From Aquirhabdus sp. (GTDB taxonomy: Bacteria; Pseudomonadota; Gammaproteobacteria; Pseudomonadales; Moraxellaceae), in NCBI GenBank assembly GCA_030150135.1, contig JASLGO010000083.1, positions 1 through 33,026 of the forward strand: a stretch of 33,026 nt of DNA, given 5' to 3'. The position numbers and the translations under genes are program-made. Positions 7,381-15,367 of the stretch are shown here, piece by piece (position 1 is the first letter of the stretch; the number at the start of each line of letters is the position of its first letter). The notes beneath the pieces were generated by a model that was not told the DNA's origin, searched no databases, and saw only the letters and a program-made list of their open reading frames with translations.

Positions 7381-8568
7381 TTAAGTTAATGATGTGACAC
7401 GGAACACCAAGCATTTCAAATAATTGGATTCTGTCATCGGAATCAAAGATGGATGATCTGCTGCTGGGTGCGCTTCATGAACAAGTTGTACATGTTTATT
7501 TTGGCGGCGTGCGACTTGTTGAACGATGCGAATCAGTTCATCACGTTCTAGATGCAGCGAGCAAGAAGCAGATACAAATAATCCACCTTCAGTCACACGC
7601 TGAATCGCGCCTTCATTCAGAATAAAATAGGCTTGGCGGCCTTGTTCAAAATCACGACGTTTTTGAATGAGTGCTGGCGGGTCAAGGACGACCAGATCGT
7701 AGGTTGTTTCGACTGGTTTTTTGACAAACTCGAATGCATCAGATTCGATGAAACTGACTTGAGATAATTTGTTGAGTGCTGCGTTAGCAAGTACGGCTTC
7801 ACCAGCTTTTGCTGAGCTATCGACACAGGTGACTTGGGTTGCACCATGAGCGGCTGCTTGAATGCCCCAACCACCGATATAACTAAATATGTCTAGAACT
7901 GTACGTCCTTGAGCGCAGTCATTGAGCCATTTACGTCCATCACGGTGATCATAGAACCAGCCGGTTTTTTGACCGTCTAAAGGCGCTTTGAAAGCAACAC
8001 CGTTTTCAATGACCTCTAATTCTGTGATGTTTGCATTAGCTGGAACAGTTTTGACATATTCGTCGAGTTGCTCCATCGCACGACCTTTACCATCATTTTT
8101 AAAGACGATAATTGCAGTTGCACCAAAGATTTTTTGCAGCGCAGTGACTAGTGCATCTTTGGCTTGTTCAATCGCTTGTGTACCAATTTGCACGACAAAT
8201 GTCTGTGCGAAACGATCAATCACTAAGCCTGACAGGAGGTCTGCTTCACCATAAACTAAACGATAGAAATTTTGTTTAAAGGTGATTTGGCGTAATTCCA
8301 ATGCGGTTTGAATACGTTTTTCAAAGAAAACTGCATCTAGTTCATCGCGTGCTTCGGTATCTAAAATTCGTGCGCAGATTAAAGATTGTCCATTGAAGCT
8401 GGCTGTTGCTAGAAATTGACCGCGATAATCTTCTAGATGAACAAGGGAGGATTTAATATTTTTAAGTGGAGTGACATCTGTATCAACTTCATTGGAGTAA
8501 ACCCAGAGATGACCATCACGAAGGCGTTGTTGATCGCGTTTTTTGATGCGGAGGCGGGGTGTGGTCAT
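7381..8568 (-). CDS. rlmI: Class I rRNA methyltransferase, RlmI type (23S rRNA m5C)
   Basis: RlmI methylates a cytosine of 23S rRNA (C1962 in E. coli). The ATG at 8568 has AAGGA eight bases upstream and gives 395 residues, matching E. coli RlmI; a start at 8604 adds 12 residues with less support. The N-terminal PUA-like RNA-binding part (about 1-75) contains RDGHLWVYSNEV (17-28). The catalytic domain shows QKTGWFYDHRDGR (200-212), the SAM loop LDIFSYIGGWG (225-235), DPPA (296-299) and the cysteine motif SASCSLHL (333-340). All expected motifs are present. It is the first of the minus-strand genes after trhO's terminator, with prmA 72 bases downstream. The exact rRNA target is inferred from the family. 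Confidence 0.9.
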   Translation of the reverse strand: MTTPRLRIKKRDQQRLRDGHLWVYSNEVDTDVTPLKNIKSSLVHLEDYRGQFLATASFNGQSLICARILDTEARDELDAVFFEKRIQTALELRQITFKQNFYRLVYGEADLLSGLVIDRFAQTFVVQIGTQAIEQAKDALVTALQKIFGATAIIVFKNDGKGRAMEQLDEYVKTVPANANITELEVIENGVAFKAPLDGQKTGWFYDHRDGRKWLNDCAQGRTVLDIFSYIGGWGIQAAAHGATQVTCVDSSAKAGEAVLANAALNKLSQVSFIESDAFEFVKKPVETTYDLVVLDPPALIQKRRDFEQGRQAYFILNEGAIQRVTEGGLFVSASCSLHLERDELIRIVQQVARRQNKHVQLVHEAHPAADHPSLIPMTESNYLKCLVFRVTSLT

Positions 8569-8736
8569 GGTGTGTTTCCTTGGGCGTTGCAAAAGGGTCG
8601 CCAAAATTGGTGGTGACTCATAAATAATAAAATTCAGAATGTTGGTGTGCAGAATGATGTGCTAAAGCCAAAAAAAAATCATTCGTAGGTGTCTTACCGT
8701 TTAGCTTAGCAATGGGAGGATCCGCCTACCGCGGGT

Positions 8737-8762
8737 CTTACTTTTTTCTTGGAAAAAGTAAG
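8737..8762. repeat. Intergenic palindrome in the trhO-rlmI gap
   Basis: CTTACTTTTT (8737-8746) pairs perfectly with AAAAAGTAAG (8753-8762) around a 6-base loop. It sits in the gene-free stretch 8569-8900, within a segment (about 8670-8810) that looks like a dispersed intergenic repeat rather than a leader: GGATCCGCCTACCGCGGGTC precedes it and a TCGCAAAACTCGCG run follows. Neither strand has a proper T-tract right after the stem. The rest of the gap holds the trhO terminator. Confidence 0.55.
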
Positions 8763-8840
8763 CAAAACCGTGTCCATCGCAAAACTCGCGTAAAGGGAGT
8801 TGTTCTTAATAGGGAGTTTTATCCAAGATGTCATGCATTT

Positions 8841-8882
8841 GAATAAAACTCGTTCTGCTCAAACAGTTGCTCAGGACGAGTT
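8841..8882 (-). terminator. Intrinsic terminator of trhO
   Basis: On the minus strand AACTCGT (8876-8882 complement) pairs with ACGAGTT (8847-8853 complement). After one mismatch the stem continues with CTG/CAG, and it is followed by TTTATTC. It begins about 18 bases past the trhO stop. Confidence 0.75.
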
Positions 8883-8900
8883 AAACGCAAAAAATAAAAA

Positions 8901-9836
8901 CTAAATATCACCATCTAGTTGCTGTTGACGCATACGGTAGCGGGCTTTTTGGGCTTCGCTGGTTTGGTCATAGCAATGAGGACAACTGACGCCGCGTTCG
9001 TATTTTACAGATTGTAATTCATGGCGTTTGAGTGGCCAGCCGCAGCCGAAACACATTGCGCTGTCACCTTCTTCAACCCCATGCCCAACACCAACTCGAC
9101 CATCAAATACAAAGCATTCACCTTTCCAGAGGCTTTCTTCTTCTGGAATGACTTTGAGATAATTTAGAATGCCGCCTTTGAGGTGATAAACTTCTTCAAA
9201 GCCTTGTTGTAGCAATAGGCTGGTAGATTTTTCACAGCGAATGCCACCTGTGCAAAACATAGCAACTTTTTTATGTTTAGCATCACTTAAGTGTTCATCG
9301 ACAAACGCAGGAAATTCTCGGAATGTCTCGGTATTGGGATCAATGGCGTTTTTAAATGTGCCCGCAGCGTATTCATAGCGATTCCGAGTATCCACAATCA
9401 CGACATCTTCTTGTTGAATAAACTCATGCCATTGTTCTGGTTCTAGATAATGCCCCACTTGCGCTAAGGGTTCGACATCCACGCCCAGTGTTACAATTTC
9501 GTGTTTGAGTTTGACTTTCATACGCTTAAAAGGTTGTTCACGACTGAAAGATTCTTTGTATTCCATCCGATCAAAGCCTTCGTTCAGTAGCACTTGATGT
9601 AATTCATCAATCGACGCACGACTTCCTGCGACTGTGCCATTAATCCCTTCGTCAGCAACAATCAGCGTCCCGCACAGCTGCAAATGCCCGCTCAATTCTT
9701 GCAAACGGTTACGCAAATCTGCTGGGAATGAGACAGGACGAAACTGGTACAATGCGGCAATCACCCAAGGTTTTTCGCCTTGTGCGTCATGGCTAAGTTC
9801 TGCTTCGTGAGGTTGCTGTGCGACGTGTTCTTTCAT
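8901..9836 (-). CDS. trhO: tRNA uridine(34) hydroxylase, rhodanese family
   Basis: TrhO (YceA family) hydroxylates U34 of certain tRNAs, the first step toward cmo5U/mo5U. The ATG at 9836 gives 311 residues. A TTG at 9917 would add 27 residues with no resemblance to the family, so I prefer the ATG, although it lacks a clear Shine-Dalgarno. The N-terminal acylphosphatase-like domain carries DEGINGTVAG (62-71). The rhodanese domain has VDTRNRYEY (148-156) and the active-site loop CTGGIRCEK, with Cys at about 195. A C-terminal zinc-type cluster shows CFGC (262-265) and CPHC (285-288). The tail after the zinc cluster is much shorter than in E. coli. It is divergent from the DUF1289 gene. Confidence 0.9.
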   Translation of the reverse strand: MKEHVAQQPHEAELSHDAQGEKPWVIAALYQFRPVSFPADLRNRLQELSGHLQLCGTLIVADEGINGTVAGSRASIDELHQVLLNEGFDRMEYKESFSREQPFKRMKVKLKHEIVTLGVDVEPLAQVGHYLEPEQWHEFIQQEDVVIVDTRNRYEYAAGTFKNAIDPNTETFREFPAFVDEHLSDAKHKKVAMFCTGGIRCEKSTSLLLQQGFEEVYHLKGGILNYLKVIPEEESLWKGECFVFDGRVGVGHGVEEGDSAMCFGCGWPLKRHELQSVKYERGVSCPHCYDQTSEAQKARYRMRQQQLDGDI

Positions 9837-10050
9837 GGGGATAGAAGCTCTGTGCTGTAACGGTACGCGGTTGATGCGTAGTAACGTTTGATCGGTTATT
9901 AAACGTATTTTACCCAAATTAGGGTGCGCTATTCTAATCTTTTATGAGACATTTGATAATGGTTCAAATGACTGCGTTTGTGATTTACTGCATTTTAGAG
10001 ATGATTTGAGTTGTTTTGCTGATGAATTTGTCCATGAAAATGGATAAGAG

Positions 10051-10515
10051 GTGGTGGTTTTGAGTGGTTTACTAAATGGTTCATTGAGTCCTTGTGCAGG
10101 CAAATGCTCGACAGTCTTTGGCGATCAGGTCTGTCGTGGCTGTCGTCGTTTTAGCTATGAAGTGATTGAGTGGAACCGTTATTCAGATGAACAAAAGCTA
10201 TTAATTTGGAAGAGACTGGACGAACAGCTTGATCGAATTGTATTGCCTCTGGTTCAGTATGCAAATCACGCACAAGTTGATGCTTTTTTAGCGTTGAGAC
10301 AAGTTCGTTTGTTAGAGAGTAGCTCACAAGGTCGTCATATTTATGAAGCATTGCGCATTTGTCAGCGTGCGCCTGAGTTTCTCATTCAGTCTGGCTTAAA
10401 TATAAAGGCTGATGAACTGAAGTCGATTTGGCAACAAGTTGATGCGCGTATTTATACATTAGCTGTCGCAAATTTTGAGTTTAGTTGGTTAAGAGCGAAA
10501 ACATTTGGTCTTTAA
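10051..10515 (+). CDS. DUF1289 family protein (cysteine-rich N-terminus)
   Basis: The first 65 residues match DUF1289: SPCAGKC at 13-19, then VCRGCRR at 27-33, giving four cysteines (15, 19, 28, 31) likely to bind a metal. EVIEWNRYSDEQKLLIWKRL follows. Stand-alone DUF1289 proteins are usually only 55-80 residues. This one has a further ~90-residue helical region without a motif I recognise. GTG at 10051, GTG at 10054 and TTG at 10060 are all possible starts; GAGG lies eight bases before the TTG, which I think fits best. The nitronate monooxygenase gene begins 23 bases after the stop and is probably co-transcribed. Function unknown. Confidence 0.8.
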   Translation: MVVLSGLLNGSLSPCAGKCSTVFGDQVCRGCRRFSYEVIEWNRYSDEQKLLIWKRLDEQLDRIVLPLVQYANHAQVDAFLALRQVRLLESSSQGRHIYEALRICQRAPEFLIQSGLNIKADELKSIWQQVDARIYTLAVANFEFSWLRAKTFGL

Positions 10516-10538
10516 TATTAATAATAAGAGAGCTTTAT

Positions 10539-11618
10539 ATGATCTGGCAGAATCGTTTAACTCAGTTACTAGGCATACAATACCCCATTGTTCAAGCGCC
10601 GATGCTTGGTGTTACATCGCCTGAAATGGTCGCAGCGATTGCTAATTTGGGCGGGTTAGGTTCGCTTCCAGTTGGTGGTTTAGCTCCAGAGAAAACGCTT
10701 GAGCTGATTAAAAAAACAAAAGCACTGACCGATCGTCCTTTTGCGGTCAATCTGTTTGCGCACGATATTCCAGAGATTGATATTTCTGCTGCTGAAAAAA
10801 TGACAGATTATTTGCAGCGTTTAAGTGTCGAGCAGCATCTTGATTGCGCTATTCCTTCGATTGAATCACTAAAATTTCATTCTTATACAGAGCAAATTCA
10901 GATTTTGCTGGATGAACAGATTCCGATTGTCAGTTTCACTTTTGGGGTGCTGACTGATGAAATTATTGCGCGGTTTAAAGCGCGAGGTGTTGTTTTGATT
11001 GGTACAGCAACGTGTGTCAAAGAAGCTGTATTGTTAGAACAAAAAGGAATTGATGCGATTACTGCGCAAGGGATAGAAGCGGGTGGTCATCGTGGTACAT
11101 TCCTGACAACTGCAAATCAACCAATTCCGCAAGTGGGATCAATGTCACTTATTCCTCAGATTGTTGATCATGTTGATGTGCCTGTACTTGCATCGGGTGG
11201 TATTGGTGATGGGCGAACAATTAAAGCTGCATTCATGCTAGGTGCAGAAGCAGTACAAATTGGTACGGCATTTATTGCCAGCACAGAAAGTCTTGCAATT
11301 TCATCTTATAAAGAAAGTCTGCAGAACACACAGGATACGGATAGTGTTTTAACGCGAACATTTTCTGGTCGATGGGCGCGAGGTTTAAGTAATTCCTTTA
11401 TAGCAAGGATGGATGCTGAGATTATTAGTTCAGGTTTATCTATTCCCCAATATCCAATTCAGAATAGTCTGACGACTACGCTAAGAGGCGTTGCCCAAAA
11501 ACAGAATAATGCTCAAATGACGAATCTTTGGGCAGGTCAATCTGCTGCGGCTCATGTGCAAATGAAATCGTCTGCAATAATTTTTAATGATTTGGTGCAA
11601 CAAGTAGAACAGTTATAA
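10539..11618 (+). CDS. Nitronate monooxygenase / 2-nitropropane dioxygenase-like flavoprotein
   Basis: This FMN-dependent TIM-barrel enzyme family oxidises alkyl nitronates such as propionate 3-nitronate; some members are instead FabK-type enoyl reductases. I choose the ATG at 10539 (359 residues), because AAGAGAG precedes it and the protein begins with the typical WQNRLTQLLGIQYPIVQAPM. Key pieces are the nitronate monooxygenase signature AGGHRG (181-186, with the likely catalytic His184), the FMN phosphate loop ASGGIGDGR (218-226) and QIGTAF (240-245). The 54 bases upstream are open, but they overlap the DUF1289 gene. A detoxification role is the family's best-known one; the true substrate is not shown by sequence. 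Confidence 0.88.
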   Translation: MIWQNRLTQLLGIQYPIVQAPMLGVTSPEMVAAIANLGGLGSLPVGGLAPEKTLELIKKTKALTDRPFAVNLFAHDIPEIDISAAEKMTDYLQRLSVEQHLDCAIPSIESLKFHSYTEQIQILLDEQIPIVSFTFGVLTDEIIARFKARGVVLIGTATCVKEAVLLEQKGIDAITAQGIEAGGHRGTFLTTANQPIPQVGSMSLIPQIVDHVDVPVLASGGIGDGRTIKAAFMLGAEAVQIGTAFIASTESLAISSYKESLQNTQDTDSVLTRTFSGRWARGLSNSFIARMDAEIISSGLSIPQYPIQNSLTTTLRGVAQKQNNAQMTNLWAGQSAAAHVQMKSSAIIFNDLVQQVEQL

Positions 11619-11686
11619 AGTCATTTTTTGCCAATGATGTTGGTAGGGTATTTCAGTCTTTGTTGCGTTATAGTTGATTTGGCTTT

Positions 11687-11720
11687 TTGCTGTTGGAATA
11701 ACTTATTGCTGCTGGAATAA
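11687..11720 (+). repeat. Tandem 15-base direct repeat upstream of the phosphatase gene
   Basis: TTGCTGTTGGAATAA (11687-11701) and TTGCTGCTGGAATAA (11706-11720) differ at one base and are spaced 19 bases apart. They end six bases before the next ATG. The second copy supplies the only Shine-Dalgarno-like GGA there. Confidence 0.6.
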
Positions 11721-11726
11721 TTAGTC

Positions 11727-12467
11727 ATGTCGTTTGATGATCACGTCGAGTTTCCCCAAGATTTACCCGCAGCAATGCAGGCAGGACTAGCCTTATTACC
11801 GAAATCTCGTCCGATAGTTTTATTAACGCGTCACTCGATTAGAGAGCTAGTCGATGATCAAGGTTTTGCTGGGTATAAACTGCCACTGACTGAACAAGGT
11901 CGGCGGTTAGCATATGCGTGGGGGGAGCATTTTTGTGCATGGACTGAGCGTACGTTTCATGCATGTTTGAGTAGTCCAATTGGGCGTTGTGTTGAAACGG
12001 CAGCACTAATGTTAGAGGGTTCATTCATTAAGAGTCTTCAGACGACGCAGCCCGATGTCGTTAAAAATAAATTATTAGTCGAACCAGGTAGTTTTGTTCA
12101 AGATGGTGAGACTTTAGGACCACTGTTTAGGCAATATGGTGCGCTGGAATTTATTAACTATTTTTTGGGTCAGCAAATTGCGGGTATGAAGAATCCGATA
12201 CAAGGTGTATTGGATATTCTGGGTTTGCTCCATGAACACTTGCCTCGGCAACAAGATAGTGTCTTGCTTGCAGTCAGCCACGATACGATTTTAGCTGTTT
12301 TTTTGGCCGTGATGCAGCGCGAAACAGTTGTTTCAATGGATGATTGGCCTGAAATGATGGAGGGGGTTTTCCTCTGGTTTGAGGGAGATGATTTTGAGGC
12401 AAGTACCGTGCATTGGGTGTGGCGTGGTGTTGCGCATTCAAGATTGATCAGTAGTTTTGTTGTTTGA
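11727..12467 (+). CDS. Histidine phosphatase superfamily protein
   Basis: A 246-residue protein with the core of the phosphoglycerate mutase/histidine phosphatase fold: TRHSIRE with the RH pair at 35-36, an arginine in SSPIGRCVETA (82-92), and the second catalytic histidine in AVSHDTILA (His185). The usual RHG is RHS here, which some members tolerate. The presence of all three catalytic elements suggests an active phosphatase on an unknown small molecule or phosphoprotein. No signal peptide is visible, so it is probably cytosolic. The ATG follows a poor ribosome binding site. It may be co-transcribed with the HD-domain gene 60 bases downstream. Confidence 0.8.
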   Translation: MSFDDHVEFPQDLPAAMQAGLALLPKSRPIVLLTRHSIRELVDDQGFAGYKLPLTEQGRRLAYAWGEHFCAWTERTFHACLSSPIGRCVETAALMLEGSFIKSLQTTQPDVVKNKLLVEPGSFVQDGETLGPLFRQYGALEFINYFLGQQIAGMKNPIQGVLDILGLLHEHLPRQQDSVLLAVSHDTILAVFLAVMQRETVVSMDDWPEMMEGVFLWFEGDDFEASTVHWVWRGVAHSRLISSFVV

Positions 12468-12527
12468 TCTTCGCAATATGATCTGGTTTGTGTTTTAGGA
12501 TAAAAATTTGATTTGCAGGAGCTTAAT

Positions 12528-13061
12528 GTGTTGATTTTAGTTCATACGCGGCTAGATGATTTGTTGAGTCAGCATCGAAATCAACTGGGTAAGCAGTATG
12601 TGGCTTATCGTAATCATCTCTATCGCCTGCTGAATATGATTCAAGCCACCACAAAATTGACCGAGCTTGAGTTAGAAAAAATTGCTGTTGCCGCTGTATT
12701 CCATGATTTGGGATTATGGACACACCATACATTGGATTATCTCGATCCTTCTGCGCAAATGGCGACTGATTATTTAATTTCAATCGATAAGAAATCATGG
12801 ATTGATGAAGTGGTTGCGATGATTCAAGACCATCACAAGATTCAGCCCTCTCATCACTCTTCGCATATTGTTGAGCTTTTTCGTTTGGCAGATTGGGCGG
12901 AAGTCACTTTGGGTGCCGTAGGTTTGAAAGTCGATCATCAAACCATGAAAGATATCAAAAAACATTTTCCAAATGCGGGTTTTCATCGGTTTTTGTTGAA
13001 GCGCGGTGTAGCTTGGGGTATCAAAAATCCTTTGAATCCGATGCCAATTTTGAAGTGGTAA
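12528..13061 (+). CDS. HD-domain protein (putative phosphohydrolase)
   Basis: I place the start at GTG 12528 because AGGAG lies six bases upstream; the open frame reaches back to a TTG at 12513. The 177-residue product has an HD-type layout: His at about 30 (YRNHLYR), the paired HD at 59-60 in AAVFHDLGLWT, and a later conserved histidine stretch in QDHHKIQPSHH. HD proteins are metal-dependent phosphohydrolases acting on nucleotides or other phosphoesters; this one most resembles short stand-alone members of unknown substrate. It is cytosolic by appearance. A hairpin with a short T-run 25 bases after the stop probably ends the message. Confidence 0.75.
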   Translation: MLILVHTRLDDLLSQHRNQLGKQYVAYRNHLYRLLNMIQATTKLTELELEKIAVAAVFHDLGLWTHHTLDYLDPSAQMATDYLISIDKKSWIDEVVAMIQDHHKIQPSHHSSHIVELFRLADWAEVTLGAVGLKVDHQTMKDIKKHFPNAGFHRFLLKRGVAWGIKNPLNPMPILKW

Positions 13062-13086
13062 ATTTTTAAAAGCGCCCCCATCCCGA

Positions 13087-13118
13087 CCTTCCCCCTCAGG
13101 GGAAGGAGGCAGGCTTTT
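13087..13118 (+). terminator. Repeat-like hairpin acting as terminator after the HD gene
   Basis: CCTTCCCC (13087-13094) pairs with GGGGAAGG (13099-13106) around CTCA, followed by AGGCAGGCTTTTT. The surrounding GCCCCCATCCCGACC also resembles a dispersed GC-rich intergenic repeat. It is placed correctly to end the plus-strand group before aroP. Confidence 0.6.
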
Positions 13119-13156
13119 TATAAGTATCTAAAATTCAGTTCTGAGTAAAACTATAC

Positions 13157-14533
13157 ATGACCAACGATCAATCCAATCTTTCCCTTCATCGTGGTTTAAA
13201 GAATCGACATATTCAGCTGATTGCGCTGGGTGGTGCGATTGGTACGGGTTTATTTCTCGGTTCGGCTGGCGTGCTAAAGATGGCTGGCCCTGCGATGATT
13301 TTGGGTTATGCGATTGGTGGGTTGATTGCATTTCTCATCATGCGTCAGTTGGGTGAGATGATTGTAGAAGAACCTGTTGCAGGTTCGTTTAGTCACTTTG
13401 CGCACAAGTATTGGGGTGATTTTGCGGGTTTCTTGTCGGGTTGGAATTACTGGGTGTTGTATGTGTTGGTGGGTATGTCTGAACTCACCGCAGTGGGTAA
13501 ATATATTCATTATTGGTGGCCTGATGTGCCGACGTGGGCAACTGCCGCAGTCTTTTTTGTTTTGATTAATCTGATTAATTTAACGCGCGTCAGTTGGTTT
13601 GGCGAGGCGGAGTTCTGGTTTGCGATTGTGAAAGTCGCTGCGATCATTGGCATGATTGTGTTTGGTGGTTATTTGCTGCTCAGTGGTGAGGGTGGTTCGC
13701 AAGCGTCGCTGACCAATCTCTGGCAGCATGGTGGTTTCTTACCAAATGGCTGGCATGGTTTGCTGATGGCATTGGCACTCATCATGTTTTCTTTTGGTGG
13801 ACTTGAGCTGGTGGGCATTACCGCTGCTGAGGCGGCTGAACCGAGAAAAGTCATTCCACGCGCGATCAATCAGTTGGTTTTTCGGATTCTGATTTTTTAT
13901 ATTGGCGCGCTGGTAGTATTGTTATCACTACGTCCGTGGGATCAGTTGTTATTGAGTTTGTCGTCGGGCGGTGATGATTATCGCAGTAGTCCTTTTGTCA
14001 TTGTTTTTTCGATCATTGGTGATCATTTAGCGGCGAATATTCTGAATTTTGTGGTGTTGACCGCTGCATTGTCGGTTTATAACAGTTGTGTGTATTGCAA
14101 CAGTCGGATGTTGTATGGTTTAGCGACGCAAGGCGATGCGCCGAAGCAGTTTTTGACTGTGAATCGAGGAGGCGTGCCTGCGCTGGCGATTGGTGTGTCG
14201 GCGTTAATGACGTTTGTGTGTGTGGTGGTGAATTACACGATTCCAGAGCGTGCGCTGGAGCTGCTGATGTCGTTGGTGGTTGCGGCGTTGGTGATTAATT
14301 GGGCGATGATTAGTTGTGCGCATTTGAAGTTTCGAGCGGCAAAAAATCGGGAAGGCGTGAGTCCGCACTTCAAGGCTTTGTTTTATCCGTGGGCGAATTA
14401 TTTGTGTTTGGCGTTTGTGGTGTTGATTTTGGGGATTATGACTCAGATCGAAGGAGTTGCGATTTCGGTATATGTGATTCCGTTTTGGGTGGGGCTAATG
14501 TGGGTGTGTTATTGGGCTAAGAATAAACAATAA
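13157..14533 (+). CDS. aroP: Aromatic amino acid permease (APC family, AroP-like)
   Basis: This inner-membrane proton symporter is very close to E. coli AroP. Its N-terminus LKNRHIQLIALGGAIGTGLF and the segments EEPVAGSFSHFA, SGWNYWVLYVLVGM, IMFSFGGLELVGITAAEA and LTAALSVYNSCVYCNSRML are almost word for word AroP. At 458 residues it has the normal length with about 12 hydrophobic segments. PheP is a close alternative, so the exact aromatic substrate is inferred. The ATG lacks a strong Shine-Dalgarno. The last third of the gene is rich in G and GTG codons, unlike the AT-rich Hint gene that starts 14 bases after its stop. Confidence 0.9.
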   Translation: MTNDQSNLSLHRGLKNRHIQLIALGGAIGTGLFLGSAGVLKMAGPAMILGYAIGGLIAFLIMRQLGEMIVEEPVAGSFSHFAHKYWGDFAGFLSGWNYWVLYVLVGMSELTAVGKYIHYWWPDVPTWATAAVFFVLINLINLTRVSWFGEAEFWFAIVKVAAIIGMIVFGGYLLLSGEGGSQASLTNLWQHGGFLPNGWHGLLMALALIMFSFGGLELVGITAAEAAEPRKVIPRAINQLVFRILIFYIGALVVLLSLRPWDQLLLSLSSGGDDYRSSPFVIVFSIIGDHLAANILNFVVLTAALSVYNSCVYCNSRMLYGLATQGDAPKQFLTVNRGGVPALAIGVSALMTFVCVVVNYTIPERALELLMSLVVAALVINWAMISCAHLKFRAAKNREGVSPHFKALFYPWANYLCLAFVVLILGIMTQIEGVAISVYVIPFWVGLMWVCYWAKNKQ

Positions 14534-14547
14534 AGGATTTGGATTTT

Positions 14548-15219
14548 ATGAGCAATTCAGGTGGTTTTGTTGCTGGGACTTTGGTGCATACGGATAAGGG
14601 ATTAGTGCCAATTGAGCAAATCAAAGTTGGTGATATGGTTTTGTCTAAAACAGACAGTGGTGTTGGTGCACAGTTTTACAAAACTGTAGTAAGAACTATT
14701 GCTACCGAGAATGTAGAGGTATGCCTAGTAAATTGTATATTGAAAGAAATACATGACGATACCAGTAGAAAATTCGTTAAGCCTATTAAATACGAGGAAT
14801 TAACCAGCATAGTAGTAACTAGTAATCACCCATTTTGGGTTGTGGGTAAAGGTTGGGTGCAGGCAGAATATCTTCAAAATCGTAATTTATTTGAATTATC
14901 AGATGGCAGATTGGCTGTGATTTATAAAGGAGGAGCATTTACTGCGGCAAAACCTATCTATCATATTCCTGGGAATATAAGAGGTTGGACTGTGTATAAC
15001 GATGAATATAATGATGATGAGGCGGTTTATTACGAAGATTTTGATTTAACTCCAGAAGTCATGCGGCAACGAGATATGGGAGAGCCATACTTTGATAGAT
15101 ATCTAGGCTGGTATAAAGATCATAATCAACGCTATATATGTACAGTGTATAACTTGGAAGTCGCAGATACGCATAATTATTGTATAGCTGATTTGGGTGT
15201 GTGGGTACACGATGTTTAA
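14548..15219 (+). CDS. Stand-alone Hint (hedgehog/intein) domain protein, splicing residues absent
   Basis: The whole 223-residue product is one Hint domain. Block A is GGFVAGTLVHTDKGLVPIEQ then IKVGDMVLS (5-33). Block B is TSNHPFWVVGKGWVQAEYL (91-109). The end is VYNLEVADTHNYCIADLGVW followed by VHDV at the terminus. In active Hint domains the residue before FVAGT is Cys or Ser and the end is VHN; here they are Gly6 and Asp222, so self-cleavage seems impossible by the usual route. In polymorphic toxins such a domain precedes a toxin tip, but no tip follows and no secreted carrier precedes. The start is ATG 14548 (GGA just upstream); an upstream TTG at 14539 is less likely. The gene is more AT-rich than aroP, which suggests transfer. 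Confidence 0.8.
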   Translation: MSNSGGFVAGTLVHTDKGLVPIEQIKVGDMVLSKTDSGVGAQFYKTVVRTIATENVEVCLVNCILKEIHDDTSRKFVKPIKYEELTSIVVTSNHPFWVVGKGWVQAEYLQNRNLFELSDGRLAVIYKGGAFTAAKPIYHIPGNIRGWTVYNDEYNDDEAVYYEDFDLTPEVMRQRDMGEPYFDRYLGWYKDHNQRYICTVYNLEVADTHNYCIADLGVWVHDV

Positions 15220-15253
15220 TGAAATTAGGCCTTGATGCCGCAGAAATAGAGAT

Positions 15254-15279
15254 GTTCACTTCGACTCCGCTCAGTGAAC
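15254..15279. repeat. Short dispersed-type palindrome
   Basis: GTTCACT and AGTGAAC flank TCGACTCCGCTC, a 26-base stem-loop. It matches from memory a palindrome of the TTCGACTCCGCTCAG type found scattered between genes in many bacteria. It lies 34 bases after the Hint gene stop and upstream of iscX, and has no T-tract. Confidence 0.7.
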
Positions 15280-15367
15280 TTTGATGTAGGGAACTCGATT
15301 TGACCTTGAACCTCAACCAAAACCTGTTAAAGTTCCCCTCATTGAAAAACCGCTTGGAAATTATCTC

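Noticed and set aside
14086..14520. Two plus-strand frames inside the aroP 3' half with many Cys and Val
   Set aside because: They are out-of-frame readings of GTG-rich aroP codons; the composition follows from the overlapping gene.
13157..15219. aroP-Hint pair as a toxin-immunity or defence module
   Set aside because: AroP is an ordinary permease, and no toxin, immunity gene or mobile element accompanies the Hint gene.
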